A DNA stretch of 42,693 nt, taken from IMG/VR virus record IMGVR_UViG_3300022540_000923, positions 1-42,693 of that record; one strand, given 5' to 3'. This DNA is from a virus. This document shows, one piece after another, positions 1 to 7,574 of the stretch. Position 1 is the stretch's first letter. Each line of letters opens with the position of its first letter. The position numbers were made by a program, and so were the translations under genes. Under the pieces are notes generated by a model. It had not been told where the DNA came from and searched no databases. It saw nothing but the letters and a program-made list of their open reading frames with translations.

Positions 1-121
1 CGCGAACTTGAGAGGCGCGTACTTGGAAGGCGCGTACTTGGAAGGCGCGAACTTGGAAGGCGCGAACTTGAGAGGCGCGAACTTGGGAGGCGCGTACTTG
101 GAAGGCGCGTACTTGGAAGGT
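1..121 (+). repeat. 15-bp tandem repeat coding pentapeptides (left part)
   Basis: There are eight tandem copies of a 15-bp unit GCG-(A/T)AC-TTG-(AGA/GAA/GGA)-GGC. Copies differ only in the second and fourth codons. This is the same array as at 42478-42693. The two ends have no exact sequence overlap. To keep the protein frame, at least 8 bases (or 8 plus a multiple of 15) must be missing between them. Confidence 0.95.
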
Positions 122-343
122 TTTAAAATCAGGTCTAATAAAATAGCACAGTATACCGGGTGTGACTACCATTGCATTATTTTTGATAGTTTTATTAAAA
201 TCGGTTGTGAGGTCCATCACGCAAAAGAGTGGCAGGATTTTACAAACAAAGAAATTCTTGCCATGGACGGGAAAAGGGCTTTAAGATTTTGGAAAAAAGA
301 AAAAGAAATTGTCATGGCAATTTCAAATAATTTACTTAAATAA
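1..343 (+). CDS. Pentapeptide-repeat protein, C-terminal part (partial, continues from 42406-42693)
   Basis: The reading frame is open from the first base. It holds eight pentapeptide units of the pattern A(N/Y)L(R/E/G)G (bases 2-121), followed by a non-repetitive domain of about 74 residues rich in His, Cys and Trp ([24 protein letters not shown]). The same repeat begins at the other end of the window behind a proper start codon, so this is the tail of one gene cut by the contig break. Pentapeptide repeats fold as a right-handed quadrilateral beta-helix; some such proteins mimic DNA and bind gyrase. Phage versions with this kind of C-terminal cap are common but uncharacterised. The repeat is certain; any function is inference. 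Confidence 0.85.
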   Translation, partial: ANLRGAYLEGAYLEGANLEGANLRGANLGGAYLEGAYLEGFKIRSNKIAQYTGCDYHCIIFDSFIKIGCEVHHAKEWQDFTNKEILAMDGKRALRFWKKEKEIVMAISNNLLK

Positions 344-361
344 ATTAAAAGGGGATTAGAA

Positions 362-847
362 ATGACAGCATTGGCTGGAATGATAGATGATGTAAGAGTT
401 GCGTTCGAGGAATTCAAAGAAACGTCGATGGACCCCGATAAGTTGGCTAGATCGGATGTTAAAAGCTTGGCTGAGTTGTTCAGTTCCTTAAATGCGATCA
501 AAGATATTGCCAAGGAATTCACAACAACCTTGAACAAGTCAATTGACAACCTCAGATTGTCGGTCATTCCGGATAGAATGGATGAAGATTCGATCGAAAA
601 AATTTCGATTGCAGGGATTGGTACCATGTATTTAACCGATGATTTGTTGGCGTCTATCATCAAGGGCAAGAAAGAAGATGCTTACGAGTTTTTTCGTGAA
701 GCGGGCTTGGGTTCCTTAATTTCGGAAACTCTGAACGCCAGTACACTAAAAGCCCAGATAAAAGCGATGATCAAAAAAGGTGAAGTAGTGCCAGATGATA
801 TTTTCAAAGTGAATCCTTTTACCCGAGCGGCAATAAAAAGAAGCTGA
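362..847 (+). CDS. Conserved phage replication-module protein of unknown function (161 aa)
   Basis: ATG start 5 nt after the leader GGGGATTAG. The protein is acidic-helical, with no signal peptide or membrane segment. Its second half follows a pattern I recognise from small proteins beside phage polymerase and single-strand-binding genes: a V-P-D-R-M core around residue 60, a GIGTMYL stretch, an aromatic-rich helix (AYEFFREAGLGSLI), then ETLNASTLKA and a C-terminal DIFKVNPFTRAAI. The family has no known activity. It sits directly upstream of the putative single-strand-binding gene, so a role in replication or recombination is plausible but inferred. Confidence 0.7.
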   Translation: MTALAGMIDDVRVAFEEFKETSMDPDKLARSDVKSLAELFSSLNAIKDIAKEFTTTLNKSIDNLRLSVIPDRMDEDSIEKISIAGIGTMYLTDDLLASIIKGKKEDAYEFFREAGLGSLISETLNASTLKAQIKAMIKKGEVVPDDIFKVNPFTRAAIKRS

Positions 848-938
848 TTTTAATGGTCCGTCCCAGACCAGAGTGCACATAAATGGGAAAGTTGATGGCG
901 AGAGACGTGGACATTCGATCACCACCCTTGGGTTTTTA

Positions 939-976
939 CGCGAGGTAGCTCAGCTGGTTAGAGCACTCGCCACCAG
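939..976 (+). pseudogene. 5' half of a tRNA gene (remnant)
   Basis: Bases 946-965 match a textbook tRNA D region: U8-A9, D stem GCTC, loop AGCTGGTTA, closing GAGC, A26. They are preceded by a 7-nt acceptor strand (939-945) and followed by a possible anticodon strand CTCGC (966-970). After about 976 the sequence becomes AT-rich leader of the next gene, with no matching anticodon 3' strand, T arm or acceptor 3' strand. It cannot be a working tRNA. The rest of the 848-1023 gap holds no gene I can support. Confidence 0.5.
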
Positions 977-1023
977 CGCTAATTTAATGTTAAAATTATC
1001 AAATTTTAAATGGAGTAGTTGAA

Positions 1024-1791
1024 ATGGCAAAGAAAGACAAAACAACCAGAACAGATGTCGAAGTGGCCCAAGACGCGGCGGTTCCGGCGTATATTAAACA
1101 GGACTCCCAACGGGGGGCCGAGAATACCGGGATTGATGATGTTGAAATCCCCAGATTGATGTTGGTACAAGCCTTATCCAGTTGCAAAAAGAAAAACGAG
1201 CCTGATTATATTGAAGATTGCGAGGAGGGCGATTTATATAACAACGTCACCCGGAAAGTTTATGGGGCCGAAATTTACGCAATCCCAGTCATGTTCCAAA
1301 AGGAATATATTGTCTGGAAGGACATGAAGCAGGGTGGCGGGTTTGGGGGGGCATTTCCTACAGATGCCGAAGCGCAACAAGCTCTGACCGAGCAGGAAAG
1401 ACCTGATGATTGGGAATCCGTACCGACCAGCCAGTTTTATTGCTTGCTGATCACCAACCCCAATACCGTGAATGAAACCATCGAACAAATGGTGGTTTCA
1501 ATGGCCAAGTCTAAAAACAAGGTGGCCCGCCGTTGGAATTCCCTGATTCGGATGAACGGGGGTGATAGTTTCTCCAGGTTGTACAAAATCGAAGGTGTAG
1601 GGGACAAGAACCAGCAAGGGCAAGATTTCCAGAACCTGAAAGTTTCTGCCAAGGGTTTTGTTTCCGAAAAAGCGTATATGGAAGCGGAAAAGCTGTACGA
1701 GCAAATCAAAGCTGGGGCGGTCACGATTAATCGTGATGAAGAAAGCGCTTCCACTGCCCCCGAGGAAACAGAAGGCGACGAGCCGTTTTAA
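1024..1791 (+). CDS. Putative phage single-strand DNA-binding-type protein with SSB-like acidic tail
   Basis: 255 aa, ATG preceded by GGAG. The body resembles a broad phage family found beside polymerase genes: an early IPRLMLVQALS segment (about residues 42-52), then EEGDLYNNVT, a central domain with SQFYCLLIT and MVVSMAKSKNKVARRWNSLI, and a C-terminal region with NLKVSAKGFV. The protein ends in an acidic stretch finishing EGDEPF, which looks like the bacterial SSB C-terminal tail (DDIPF) that recruits replication proteins. No catalytic motif is visible. It is flanked by tRNA-like debris on both sides. Single-strand binding is inferred from the tail and position. Confidence 0.55.
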   Translation: MAKKDKTTRTDVEVAQDAAVPAYIKQDSQRGAENTGIDDVEIPRLMLVQALSSCKKKNEPDYIEDCEEGDLYNNVTRKVYGAEIYAIPVMFQKEYIVWKDMKQGGGFGGAFPTDAEAQQALTEQERPDDWESVPTSQFYCLLITNPNTVNETIEQMVVSMAKSKNKVARRWNSLIRMNGGDSFSRLYKIEGVGDKNQQGQDFQNLKVSAKGFVSEKAYMEAEKLYEQIKAGAVTINRDEESASTAPEETEGDEPF

Positions 1792-1800
1792 TTTTTGAAA

Positions 1801-1876
1801 GGGGCGAAGTGCGCTAAGTAGTTTTGGGAATGCGGCGTCTGGGGCGTGTATGTTGGTTCGAGTCCAACCCGCCCCT
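1801..1876 (+). tRNA. tRNA-like element, probably degenerate
   Basis: This is a 76-nt block. A perfect T arm (GTTGG-TTCGAGT-CCAAC, 1852-1868) is followed directly by CCGCCCC, which pairs with GGGGCGA at 1801-1807 in six of seven positions. The length and outer helices are those of a tRNA. The D arm does not form a normal stem, and the anticodon stem only forms with a bulge (1830-1836 with 1844-1849). That folding would give loop GTCTGGG and a CUG (Gln) anticodon. There is no encoded CCA; a T-run follows. Either a decayed tRNA or a tRNA mimic. Confidence 0.35.
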
Positions 1877-1906
1877 CTTTTTGAATAATACTATGTAGGA
1901 GAAACA

Positions 1907-2191
1907 ATGTACGAAATACTGAAAGCCCGCTTTAAATCTTTGAACGACAAGCAAACCTTTTCGGAAGGTGATATTGTGGAATGGAAACCCGGAATGAAGA
2001 ATCGCCGGTCGGAAAGTCCTATGATTGTCACAGAGGTTCTTGATGCGCCAATCACCGACACAAACAGAGACGCCGGTTCCCCATACTTCATGGAGTTATT
2101 GGACATCAAATTGGGGGTTACTGACCCCGACGGCGATTTTATTGAATTTCATTACGACAGCCGCCGATTTCAAAAAGCAACTGAGCAGTAG
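1907..2191 (+). CDS. Conserved small phage protein (94 aa), unknown function
   Basis: ATG start behind TAGGAGAAACA. The protein follows a pattern seen in many phage early regions: GDIVEWKPGMKNRR near residues 21-34, an IVTEVLDAPI segment, YFMELLDIKLGV, then GDFIEFHYDSRRF at the C-terminus. It is acidic and soluble, with no cysteines and no catalytic signature. It lies between the single-strand-binding candidate and the helicase/polymerase pair and is followed by a strong hairpin, so it probably ends a transcription unit. Function unknown. Confidence 0.75.
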   Translation: MYEILKARFKSLNDKQTFSEGDIVEWKPGMKNRRSESPMIVTEVLDAPITDTNRDAGSPYFMELLDIKLGVTDPDGDFIEFHYDSRRFQKATEQ

Positions 2192-2198
2192 AAATGCA

Positions 2199-2228
2199 AG
2201 GGCCATGCCAATTTAACAGCATGGCCCT
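2199..2228 (+). terminator. Ten-bp perfect hairpin, possible terminator or attenuator
   Basis: AGGGCCATGC (2199-2208) and GCATGGCCCT (2219-2228) are exact inverted complements around a 10-nt AT-rich loop. AAGTTTT follows, so the U-tract is weak. It lies between the stop at 2191 and the leader of the 2257 gene. It could lower transcription into the helicase/polymerase genes rather than stop it fully. Confidence 0.55.
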
Positions 2229-2256
2229 AAGTTTTAAAGGAAACAGGAGATTAGAA

Positions 2257-2571
2257 ATGAAAGTGATTGACAAATTGAAATGGTTTACCCAGAAAGACAA
2301 GGAATACGGGGACTTGAGGCACACCCTTTTTAATAGTAACGGTTCAGGTTATATCATAGCTCTACTGTCCCATTATTCAAACCCAAGATTCGCTGTATGG
2401 AAGGAAGGAAAATCCACCAGTTTGAGCGCTGATTTCGAATTAGTGGATGGGGTACTAAAAACCATCACCAGAGGGGAATATTTCGATGTTATTGACGAAA
2501 TAATATCGCTTTTGAACGAAATTCTCGTTTCTGAGTATGAAGAGGGGGCCCTAAGTGACCAATCCTTTTAG
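2257..2571 (+). CDS. Hypothetical protein (104 aa) coupled to the helicase gene
   Basis: I chose the ATG at 2257 because it follows the AGGAGATTAGAA leader used by most early genes here; in-frame starts further upstream lie inside the terminator-like hairpin. The protein is a mixed alpha/beta small protein with an acidic C-terminal helix (DVIDEIISLLNEILVSEYEEG). I recognise no family. Its 3' end overlaps the helicase start at 2555 by 17 bases, so the two are probably translationally coupled. Confidence 0.65.
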   Translation: MKVIDKLKWFTQKDKEYGDLRHTLFNSNGSGYIIALLSHYSNPRFAVWKEGKSTSLSADFELVDGVLKTITRGEYFDVIDEIISLLNEILVSEYEEGALSDQSF

Positions 2572-4021
2572 AAGGACTATTGTAGGCCCTCCTGGAACCG
2601 GAAAGACCACGAAAATTATCTCTTTGGTGCAAGAGTATGTATCATCGGGGACCGACCCCAAGAGAATTGGGTTGGTCACATTCACCAAAGTGGCCGCCAA
2701 GGTTCTGGCTAAAAGAGCCGGTATTGGGTCGGAATTTGTCGGCACCATCCATTCGATAGCCTTTAAACAAGCTGGGATCAACCGGTCTCAGGTCGCGGAT
2801 TACGAATTTTACCGCGATTTGTCCAAAAAAACCGGAATTGAAATCACCAACAGGAACGTTGAGGACAATGACCAGATTGAATTGGGCGATGAATTGTTAG
2901 CGATTTACCAGTATTCCAAAGCTATACTGGCCGAAGATGCCAAAATGGTTTATATGGAATCCCATAGGCCGGGAAGTTATTCCGTCTTCAAGTATTTTAT
3001 TGACAGCCTGGAGAGCTTCAAAAAAGGTTATGGAGTCATTGACTTCAATGACATGTTGGAAATGGCTGTAGGGGCTGGGGTTCCAGATTTGGATATCCTT
3101 TTTGTGGACGAAGCCCAGGACCTTTCCCCTCTTCAGTGGAAACTGATCAACTATTGGGCCACTGAAATCCGTACTGTCATCGTCAGTGGTGACGATGACC
3201 AAGCAATTTTCTCTTGGGGTGGGGCTGACCCACAAGGAATTTCCAAATGGAAAGAATTACACCAAGCAGAACAGGAAATCCTCGGGCAGAGCTACCGTGT
3301 ACCCGCGAAGGTACACAAAGCCGCTGAGTCTGTTATTCGAAGGGTGAAAGTACGGATTGACAAGGAGTACAAGCCCCGGCCCGAGGAAGGCACCGTCCGC
3401 ATGTTTGGGGACATTGGGCAACTAGAAATTGAACATGGCGAAAAATGTTCAATCCTGTATCGCAACCATTCATTGCGTGGGGACATCGAAGACCATTTGA
3501 TTGCGCTAGCGGTCCCGTACCGGGTTCTGAACGGGAAACCTGGAGTCAATGAATCTCCCATGGCCCAAGCGATTAAAAATTGGGTCACAGCCTTTGATGA
3601 TTTCAAAATGTTCGGAAATTTTAGATTAACCGATCCGGAAATCAATAAAATGAAAAGGTTCATGCACCCCGGTGCTTTCCGGGCGCTTAAGAATGGGGAT
3701 TTTGACATATATGACCATTGGGGGAAAGCGTTTACTGGAAGCACCAGAATTTTAAATTATTTGTCCAGAATTGAGGCCAAGTATGGGAGCATTCGTGGCA
3801 TTCCTACAATCCAACTTTCCACGATCCATGGCTTTAAGGGTGATGAAGATGACCGAATAATCCTTTTGGATGGCATGGGGCAGAAAACTAGTGAAAATTT
3901 CCACAAGGACCCCGATTCTGAATACCGGGTGTTTTATGTTGGTGTGACCCGAGCCAAACACCAACTGGATATTGTGACAGTGGACAACCCAGTATTGGTG
4001 GGGGTTTTTGATGGAATTTAG
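2555..4021 (+). CDS. UvrD/PcrA-like superfamily 1 DNA helicase
   Basis: 488 aa, GTG start inside the end of the previous gene. All SF1A motifs are visible in order: Walker A GPPGTGKTT (about residues 11-19), motif Ia VTFTKVAAKVLAKR, Walker B LFVDEAQDLS, motif III SGDDDQAIFSWGGA, motif IV LYRNHSL, motif V LSTIHGFKGDEDD, and motif VI VFYVGVTRAKHQL. It is shorter than UvrD (about 720 aa), lacking most of the 1B/2B insertions. It should be an ATP-driven 3'-5' translocase. It overlaps the polymerase gene by 11 bases, so the two are co-translated and probably work together at the fork, since no DnaB-type replicative helicase is present. Confidence 0.95.
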   Translation: MTNPFRRTIVGPPGTGKTTKIISLVQEYVSSGTDPKRIGLVTFTKVAAKVLAKRAGIGSEFVGTIHSIAFKQAGINRSQVADYEFYRDLSKKTGIEITNRNVEDNDQIELGDELLAIYQYSKAILAEDAKMVYMESHRPGSYSVFKYFIDSLESFKKGYGVIDFNDMLEMAVGAGVPDLDILFVDEAQDLSPLQWKLINYWATEIRTVIVSGDDDQAIFSWGGADPQGISKWKELHQAEQEILGQSYRVPAKVHKAAESVIRRVKVRIDKEYKPRPEEGTVRMFGDIGQLEIEHGEKCSILYRNHSLRGDIEDHLIALAVPYRVLNGKPGVNESPMAQAIKNWVTAFDDFKMFGNFRLTDPEINKMKRFMHPGAFRALKNGDFDIYDHWGKAFTGSTRILNYLSRIEAKYGSIRGIPTIQLSTIHGFKGDEDDRIILLDGMGQKTSENFHKDPDSEYRVFYVGVTRAKHQLDIVTVDNPVLVGVFDGI

Positions 4022-5855
4022 AAACATCAACAAATTTTGTGCCATTGATATCGAATCCACCGGCGTGGATTGGAACCGGGATAAATTGTTTGGTTTCTCG
4101 GTTTCGGATTCCCAAGGATCAGCTTATTATGATATTCGCGAAACCCCAAAATCCCTGGATTGGTTGCGGGACCAGCTTAAAACCAATATCAATCGTGTGG
4201 TGAACCACAATATCAAATTTGACATCCATATGCTTCGTGGAGCAGGGGTGGCCTTGGACCCCGCAATTTGCGATTGTACCATGATTCGGGGGGCGTTGAT
4301 CAATGAGCATTTGCACGAATACAATCTTGATGCCCTGGCCAAAAAATATTTGGGCATCCGGAAAGATTCAGACATTTACGTGGAGTTGGCCAAAATTTTT
4401 GGTGGCATGGCCACTCGAAACGCGCAAGTGAAAAATTTTCACAAAGCACCAGTTGAATTGATGGCCCGGTATGCCAAACAGGACACCAATGTGGCCATGG
4501 AGCTATGGAAATGGCAAGAGAAAGAAATAACCAAACAGGGGTTGGGGCAAATATACAATTTTGAACGGCGACTGTTTCCACACATCGTGGAAATGGAAAG
4601 GCGAGGAATTCGTGTGGACCCCGCCGCCGCTGAAATTCAAATAGAAGCCCTGACCAAAGAGGTTGATTTGCTTCGGAAATATTTGGATGATATCGCTGGA
4701 TTCCCGGTCAATCCGAATCCGTCCGGAAGCATTAAAAAATTGTTCGAGCCCAAGAAGAGGAAAGACGGGTTGTGGGAAACTATCGATGGCACGGTCATTG
4801 GGACGACCAAGAAAGGGGCACCGTCCCTGGCCAAAGAAAGTCTGGAGAAAATGAAACACCCAGCCGCCGCCGTGATCTTGAAAGTACGGAAATACATGAA
4901 AACCCGAGACACCTTTATTAAGGGACATATCCTGGGGCACGAATATCAAGGAAAAGTTTTTCCCACGATCAACCAGACCAAAGGTGATGAGGGTGGTACC
5001 GGCACCGGGCGATTGTCCTATGTAGAACCGGCACTCCAACAAATCCCTGCCCGCGACAAAGAAATCGCCGCTTTGGTCCGCCCGATTTTTATCCCAGATG
5101 AAGGGCAAGCTTGGGCATACGGGGATTTGGATCAACATGAGTATAGGGTGTTTGCACACTATGTCAACAACCCTAAGATCATTGAAGAATACCGCAGCAA
5201 CCCCAATTTGGACTTCCACACCAAGGTTGCTGATTTGACCGGGCTTCCAAGGAATAAACCGGCTAATGGTGGGCCAAACGCCAAGCAACTGAATCTTGGA
5301 ATGGTTTTCAATATGGGGTCTGGGGCTATGGCAGACGCGGTGGGACTCCCATGGACAGAAGACAAATTTACCACTAAATTTGGAGAAACGATTGTTTTCA
5401 AAAAGGCTGGTCCTGAGGCCTTAGCTATGGTGGAGAGCTACCACAAAATGGTTCCAGGAATCCGAGAAATGGCCCGCAAGGCCCAAAATGTGGCCGAGCG
5501 CCGGGGGTATATCAGAACCATTTTGGGCCGCCATATCAGGTTCCCCAAAGGGTATGGGGCGAGAAAGGCGTCTGGCCTGATTTACCAAGGTTCATCGGCG
5601 GATCTGAACAAACTCAATATCGCGCTCACTTGTGAATATTTAGCTTCCGAATATCCCGCCGCCCGACTTCTTTTAAATATCCACGATGAATATAGTTTAT
5701 CGCTCCCGGATAACGCGGAGTCCATCAAGCACTTGAAAGAAATCAGGCGACTGATAGAAGACAAGAAAGATTTACTCAAGGTTCCAATACGGATCGATTT
5801 TGGGAAACCGTCTAAAAATTGGTGGGAAGCCACCAAAGCGGAGAAAGCAACATGA
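4011..5855 (+). CDS. dpoZ: Family A DNA polymerase with 3'-5' exonuclease (DpoZ candidate)
   Basis: 614 aa. I chose the ATG at 4011 over the preceding TTG. The exonuclease is intact: Exo I AIDIESTG (D13, E15), Exo II NHNIKFDIHM (D71), Exo III YAKQD (Y154, D158). The polymerase shows TGRLSYVEPALQQIP, motif A YGDLDQHEYRVFAHY (D372), motif B AKQLNLGMVFN (K425) and motif C NIHDEYSL (H558-D559-E560). There is no 5' nuclease domain. By hand alignment to E. coli Pol I the O-helix is odd: the R754 position is Gly, F762 is Leu429 and Y766 is Phe433, while K758 is kept. With purZ, mazZ and datZ nearby, this is probably the polymerase that incorporates diaminopurine; that specificity is inferred. Confidence 0.9.
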   Translation: MEFRNINKFCAIDIESTGVDWNRDKLFGFSVSDSQGSAYYDIRETPKSLDWLRDQLKTNINRVVNHNIKFDIHMLRGAGVALDPAICDCTMIRGALINEHLHEYNLDALAKKYLGIRKDSDIYVELAKIFGGMATRNAQVKNFHKAPVELMARYAKQDTNVAMELWKWQEKEITKQGLGQIYNFERRLFPHIVEMERRGIRVDPAAAEIQIEALTKEVDLLRKYLDDIAGFPVNPNPSGSIKKLFEPKKRKDGLWETIDGTVIGTTKKGAPSLAKESLEKMKHPAAAVILKVRKYMKTRDTFIKGHILGHEYQGKVFPTINQTKGDEGGTGTGRLSYVEPALQQIPARDKEIAALVRPIFIPDEGQAWAYGDLDQHEYRVFAHYVNNPKIIEEYRSNPNLDFHTKVADLTGLPRNKPANGGPNAKQLNLGMVFNMGSGAMADAVGLPWTEDKFTTKFGETIVFKKAGPEALAMVESYHKMVPGIREMARKAQNVAERRGYIRTILGRHIRFPKGYGARKASGLIYQGSSADLNKLNIALTCEYLASEYPAARLLLNIHDEYSLSLPDNAESIKHLKEIRRLIEDKKDLLKVPIRIDFGKPSKNWWEATKAEKAT

Positions 5856-5971
5856 AAAAACCACGAGTAAATTTTTTGTTGGTCCTGCGGTGGTTTGTTA
5901 TGGGGAAACCAACACACAATTCTTCCCATACCCAAATGGTCTGGAGACGATCTTCCACGAATTTTACATAA
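5852..5971 (+). CDS. Possible 39-aa basic peptide overlapping the polymerase stop
   Basis: An ATG overlaps the polymerase stop codon (ATGA) and opens a 39-codon frame encoding a basic peptide that begins MKKPRVNFLLVLRWF. The overlap matches the coupling used elsewhere in this genome, and without it the 5856-6024 stretch has no gene. There is no recognised family and the composition is not clearly coding, so it may be a leader or a spurious frame. Confidence 0.3.
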   Translation: MKKPRVNFLLVLRWFVMGKPTHNSSHTQMVWRRSSTNFT

Positions 5972-6024
5972 AGAATGCGCAAAACGGTACAAGGAAAACC
6001 AACCCCAAAAGGAGAGAGAATAAA

Positions 6025-6270
6025 ATGGCGTACGATAACACAAATTCCGGGGCATTATTCAAAAACGATCGGAAAACGAAAGAAACACACCCGCTGTATA
6101 CTGGGACTCTAAATGTTGAAGGGGTCGAATATTGGATGTCAGCGTGGTTGAAGGACGGGAGGACGGGAAAGTTCATGTCGATTGCCCTAACTGCAAAGGA
6201 CGTGCCACCCCAACCGAAACCCGCGTCCGCCCCCGTTGGGGACGACGAACTTGATGATATCCCATTTTAA
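6025..6270 (+). CDS. Small phage protein with canonical SSB C-terminal tail
   Basis: 81 aa. The ATG at 6025 was chosen because it follows AAAAGGAGAGAGAATAAA; the frame is open further upstream but has no ribosome site there. The body (NSGALFKNDRK, HPLYTGTLNVEGVEYWMSAW, GKFMSIALTAKD) looks like the short OB-like 'GALFKN' proteins found in phage and mobile elements. A Pro-rich linker leads to a tail ending DDELDDIPF, practically the same as the bacterial SSB tip DDDIPF. That tip docks onto host replication and repair proteins. The protein could be the phage SSB or a decoy for host SSB partners. It sits directly downstream of the polymerase. Confidence 0.7.
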   Translation: MAYDNTNSGALFKNDRKTKETHPLYTGTLNVEGVEYWMSAWLKDGRTGKFMSIALTAKDVPPQPKPASAPVGDDELDDIPF

Positions 6271-6282
6271 AGGAGAAATGGA

Positions 6283-6624
6283 ATGAGTGGAGAAAATGAA
6301 TTTTTAAGCAACCTCAAAAGTTATGGGGTTGGAAATCTTTTGGATGAAATGACAGTCGAGCAGGAAAAAGTCATTGAGGCTGTGATGAGGACCGGGAGAC
6401 AAGGAAAACTGGTCATTGAATTACAGTACAAACGGACTGGGCAGAACAAAATCCAAGTGGGGTCGCAAGTCCGACCACAGGTCCCACGGGAAGCTTTGGA
6501 AACTGTCCAAATGTTTACCGATGATCAGAATCGGTTGCATGATGAAGACCCCACGATAGAAAAAGTGGACCCGGGGAATGTGACCCGGATTGAAGATCAC
6601 AAAAAAGTTGTGAACCGAGTTTAA
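6283..6624 (+). CDS. Conserved phage protein (113 aa), unknown function
   Basis: ATG start after AAAGGAGAAATGGA. It has an N-terminal helical part, then GKLVIELQYKRTG, KIQVGSQVRPQVPRE and a C-terminal LHDEDPT followed by a charged tail. This order is typical of a small phage protein usually found directly before DUF2303 genes, as it is here. There are no enzymatic motifs. The pairing with DUF2303 suggests a shared job that has not been described. Confidence 0.7.
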   Translation: MSGENEFLSNLKSYGVGNLLDEMTVEQEKVIEAVMRTGRQGKLVIELQYKRTGQNKIQVGSQVRPQVPREALETVQMFTDDQNRLHDEDPTIEKVDPGNVTRIEDHKKVVNRV

Positions 6625-6658
6625 ATTTTCTTTAACTTTTAATCGAAAAGGATAAAAA

Positions 6659-7534
6659 TTGAGCCAATCAGAACAGAATATTATCGAATCGGCGGTCGAA
6701 CTCGGGAAAGAAAGTGCCGAGTTCCAGGAGTTGTATGACGACGGGGAACTAACCCATTTTGCTATCCCCCAGGGGCAAAAGGTGGTGGAGATCCGCAACA
6801 ACGCCGCCTGCCCCAACAGAAAGTCTGGGGACCGAAATTTTACCGAAACCAAGAGTTTCTGCCATTATGTGAATCTACACAAAACCCCAGCAACTTTAGT
6901 GGTCGCCGATGAAAAAACGGCTAAGGCAAAGGCCATTTTTAACGCCCACGGCGAGGAGCCTGGATGGGGAGATTTCACAACCCACCTGGATATTGGGTTC
7001 TCTAAACAATGGCGAATTTGGTCTAGTGCCGAGGGAAATCGCATGGACCAGTCCGGGTTTGCGGAATTCTTGGAAAACAACCGGACAGATTTCATGGTGG
7101 GCAACATCCCAGACGGGGATGGAAAAGAAATTGAAAACATTTCTGCCCTGGAACTTTCTTCGATTATCGAAAATTTGGAAGCCACCTTCCAGGAAAAATT
7201 TACCTCCAAGGTGGACCGGGTGTCGGGTCGTCGGGTTCTGCACTACGAAAACGACGAAGTCGGGAAAGGCACCCTTTCAATCCCCCGCCAATTCATTCTC
7301 GCCATCCCAATTTACAAGGGTGGGGATATTTTCCAAATTACGATTCGGATGCTCCACAGACTCGGAAATGGCCAGGCTAAATTTTTCTTCATTATTGATC
7401 AAGCTGAAGTTTTGAAGGAAAAAGCGTTTGACATGATCTGCAGAAGAATCAACGGTGGAAATGTTGGTTCCGAAAAAGATCCCGAAAAAGTGTTCGAAGG
7501 GGTCGGTATTGAGGTTCTTAAGGGCGATTTGTAA
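6659..7534 (+). CDS. DUF2303 (YfdQ-like) family protein
   Basis: 291 aa. The start is TTG, placed after AAAAGGATAAAAA; no ATG or GTG fits the conserved N-terminus. The family pattern is clear along the protein: a His-Phe-Ala-Ile-Pro-x-Gly segment, KSFCHYVNLHKTPATLVV (about residues 65-82), GWGDFTTHLDI, a Gln/Glu-containing aromatic WRIWSS, SGFAEFLENNR, and a C-terminal beta-rich half (FILAIPIYKGGDIFQI). DUF2303 proteins occur in prophages and phages without a known activity. A UUCG hairpin follows the gene and separates it from purZ. Confidence 0.8.
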   Translation: MSQSEQNIIESAVELGKESAEFQELYDDGELTHFAIPQGQKVVEIRNNAACPNRKSGDRNFTETKSFCHYVNLHKTPATLVVADEKTAKAKAIFNAHGEEPGWGDFTTHLDIGFSKQWRIWSSAEGNRMDQSGFAEFLENNRTDFMVGNIPDGDGKEIENISALELSSIIENLEATFQEKFTSKVDRVSGRRVLHYENDEVGKGTLSIPRQFILAIPIYKGGDIFQITIRMLHRLGNGQAKFFFIIDQAEVLKEKAFDMICRRINGGNVGSEKDPEKVFEGVGIEVLKGDL

Positions 7535-7542
7535 TTAAACCT

Positions 7543-7561
7543 GCCGCCTTCGGGCGGCTTT
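7543..7561 (+). terminator. UUCG-tetraloop hairpin upstream of purZ
   Basis: GCCGCC-TTCG-GGCGGC (7543-7558) is a perfect 6-bp stem with an ultra-stable UUCG loop, followed by TTT. It lies 14 bases before the purZ start, so it would act as a partial terminator or attenuator between the replication genes and the Z cassette. Confidence 0.65.
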
Positions 7562-7574
7562 CAAAAGGAATGAA

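Noticed and set aside
865-937. Possible second degenerate tRNA (a TTCGATC loop inside GTGG...CCAC and a 5-bp hairpin TGGTC...GACCA)
   Set aside because: The stems do not fit tRNA spacing and no acceptor pairing was found; likely chance.
939-1876. The idea that the two tRNA pieces are one tRNA split by the gene between them
   Set aside because: The acceptor strands (CGCGAGG and CCGCCCC) are not complementary, so they come from different tRNAs.
4503-5288. 261-residue minus-strand frame opposite the polymerase
   Set aside because: Antisense to a clearly conserved polymerase; no motif or ribosome site.
6193-6206. GCAA-N4-CGTGCC match inside the 81-aa gene as a functional site
   Set aside because: It lies in coding sequence (LTAKDVPP) and may be coincidental, so it was counted but not listed as a regulatory feature.
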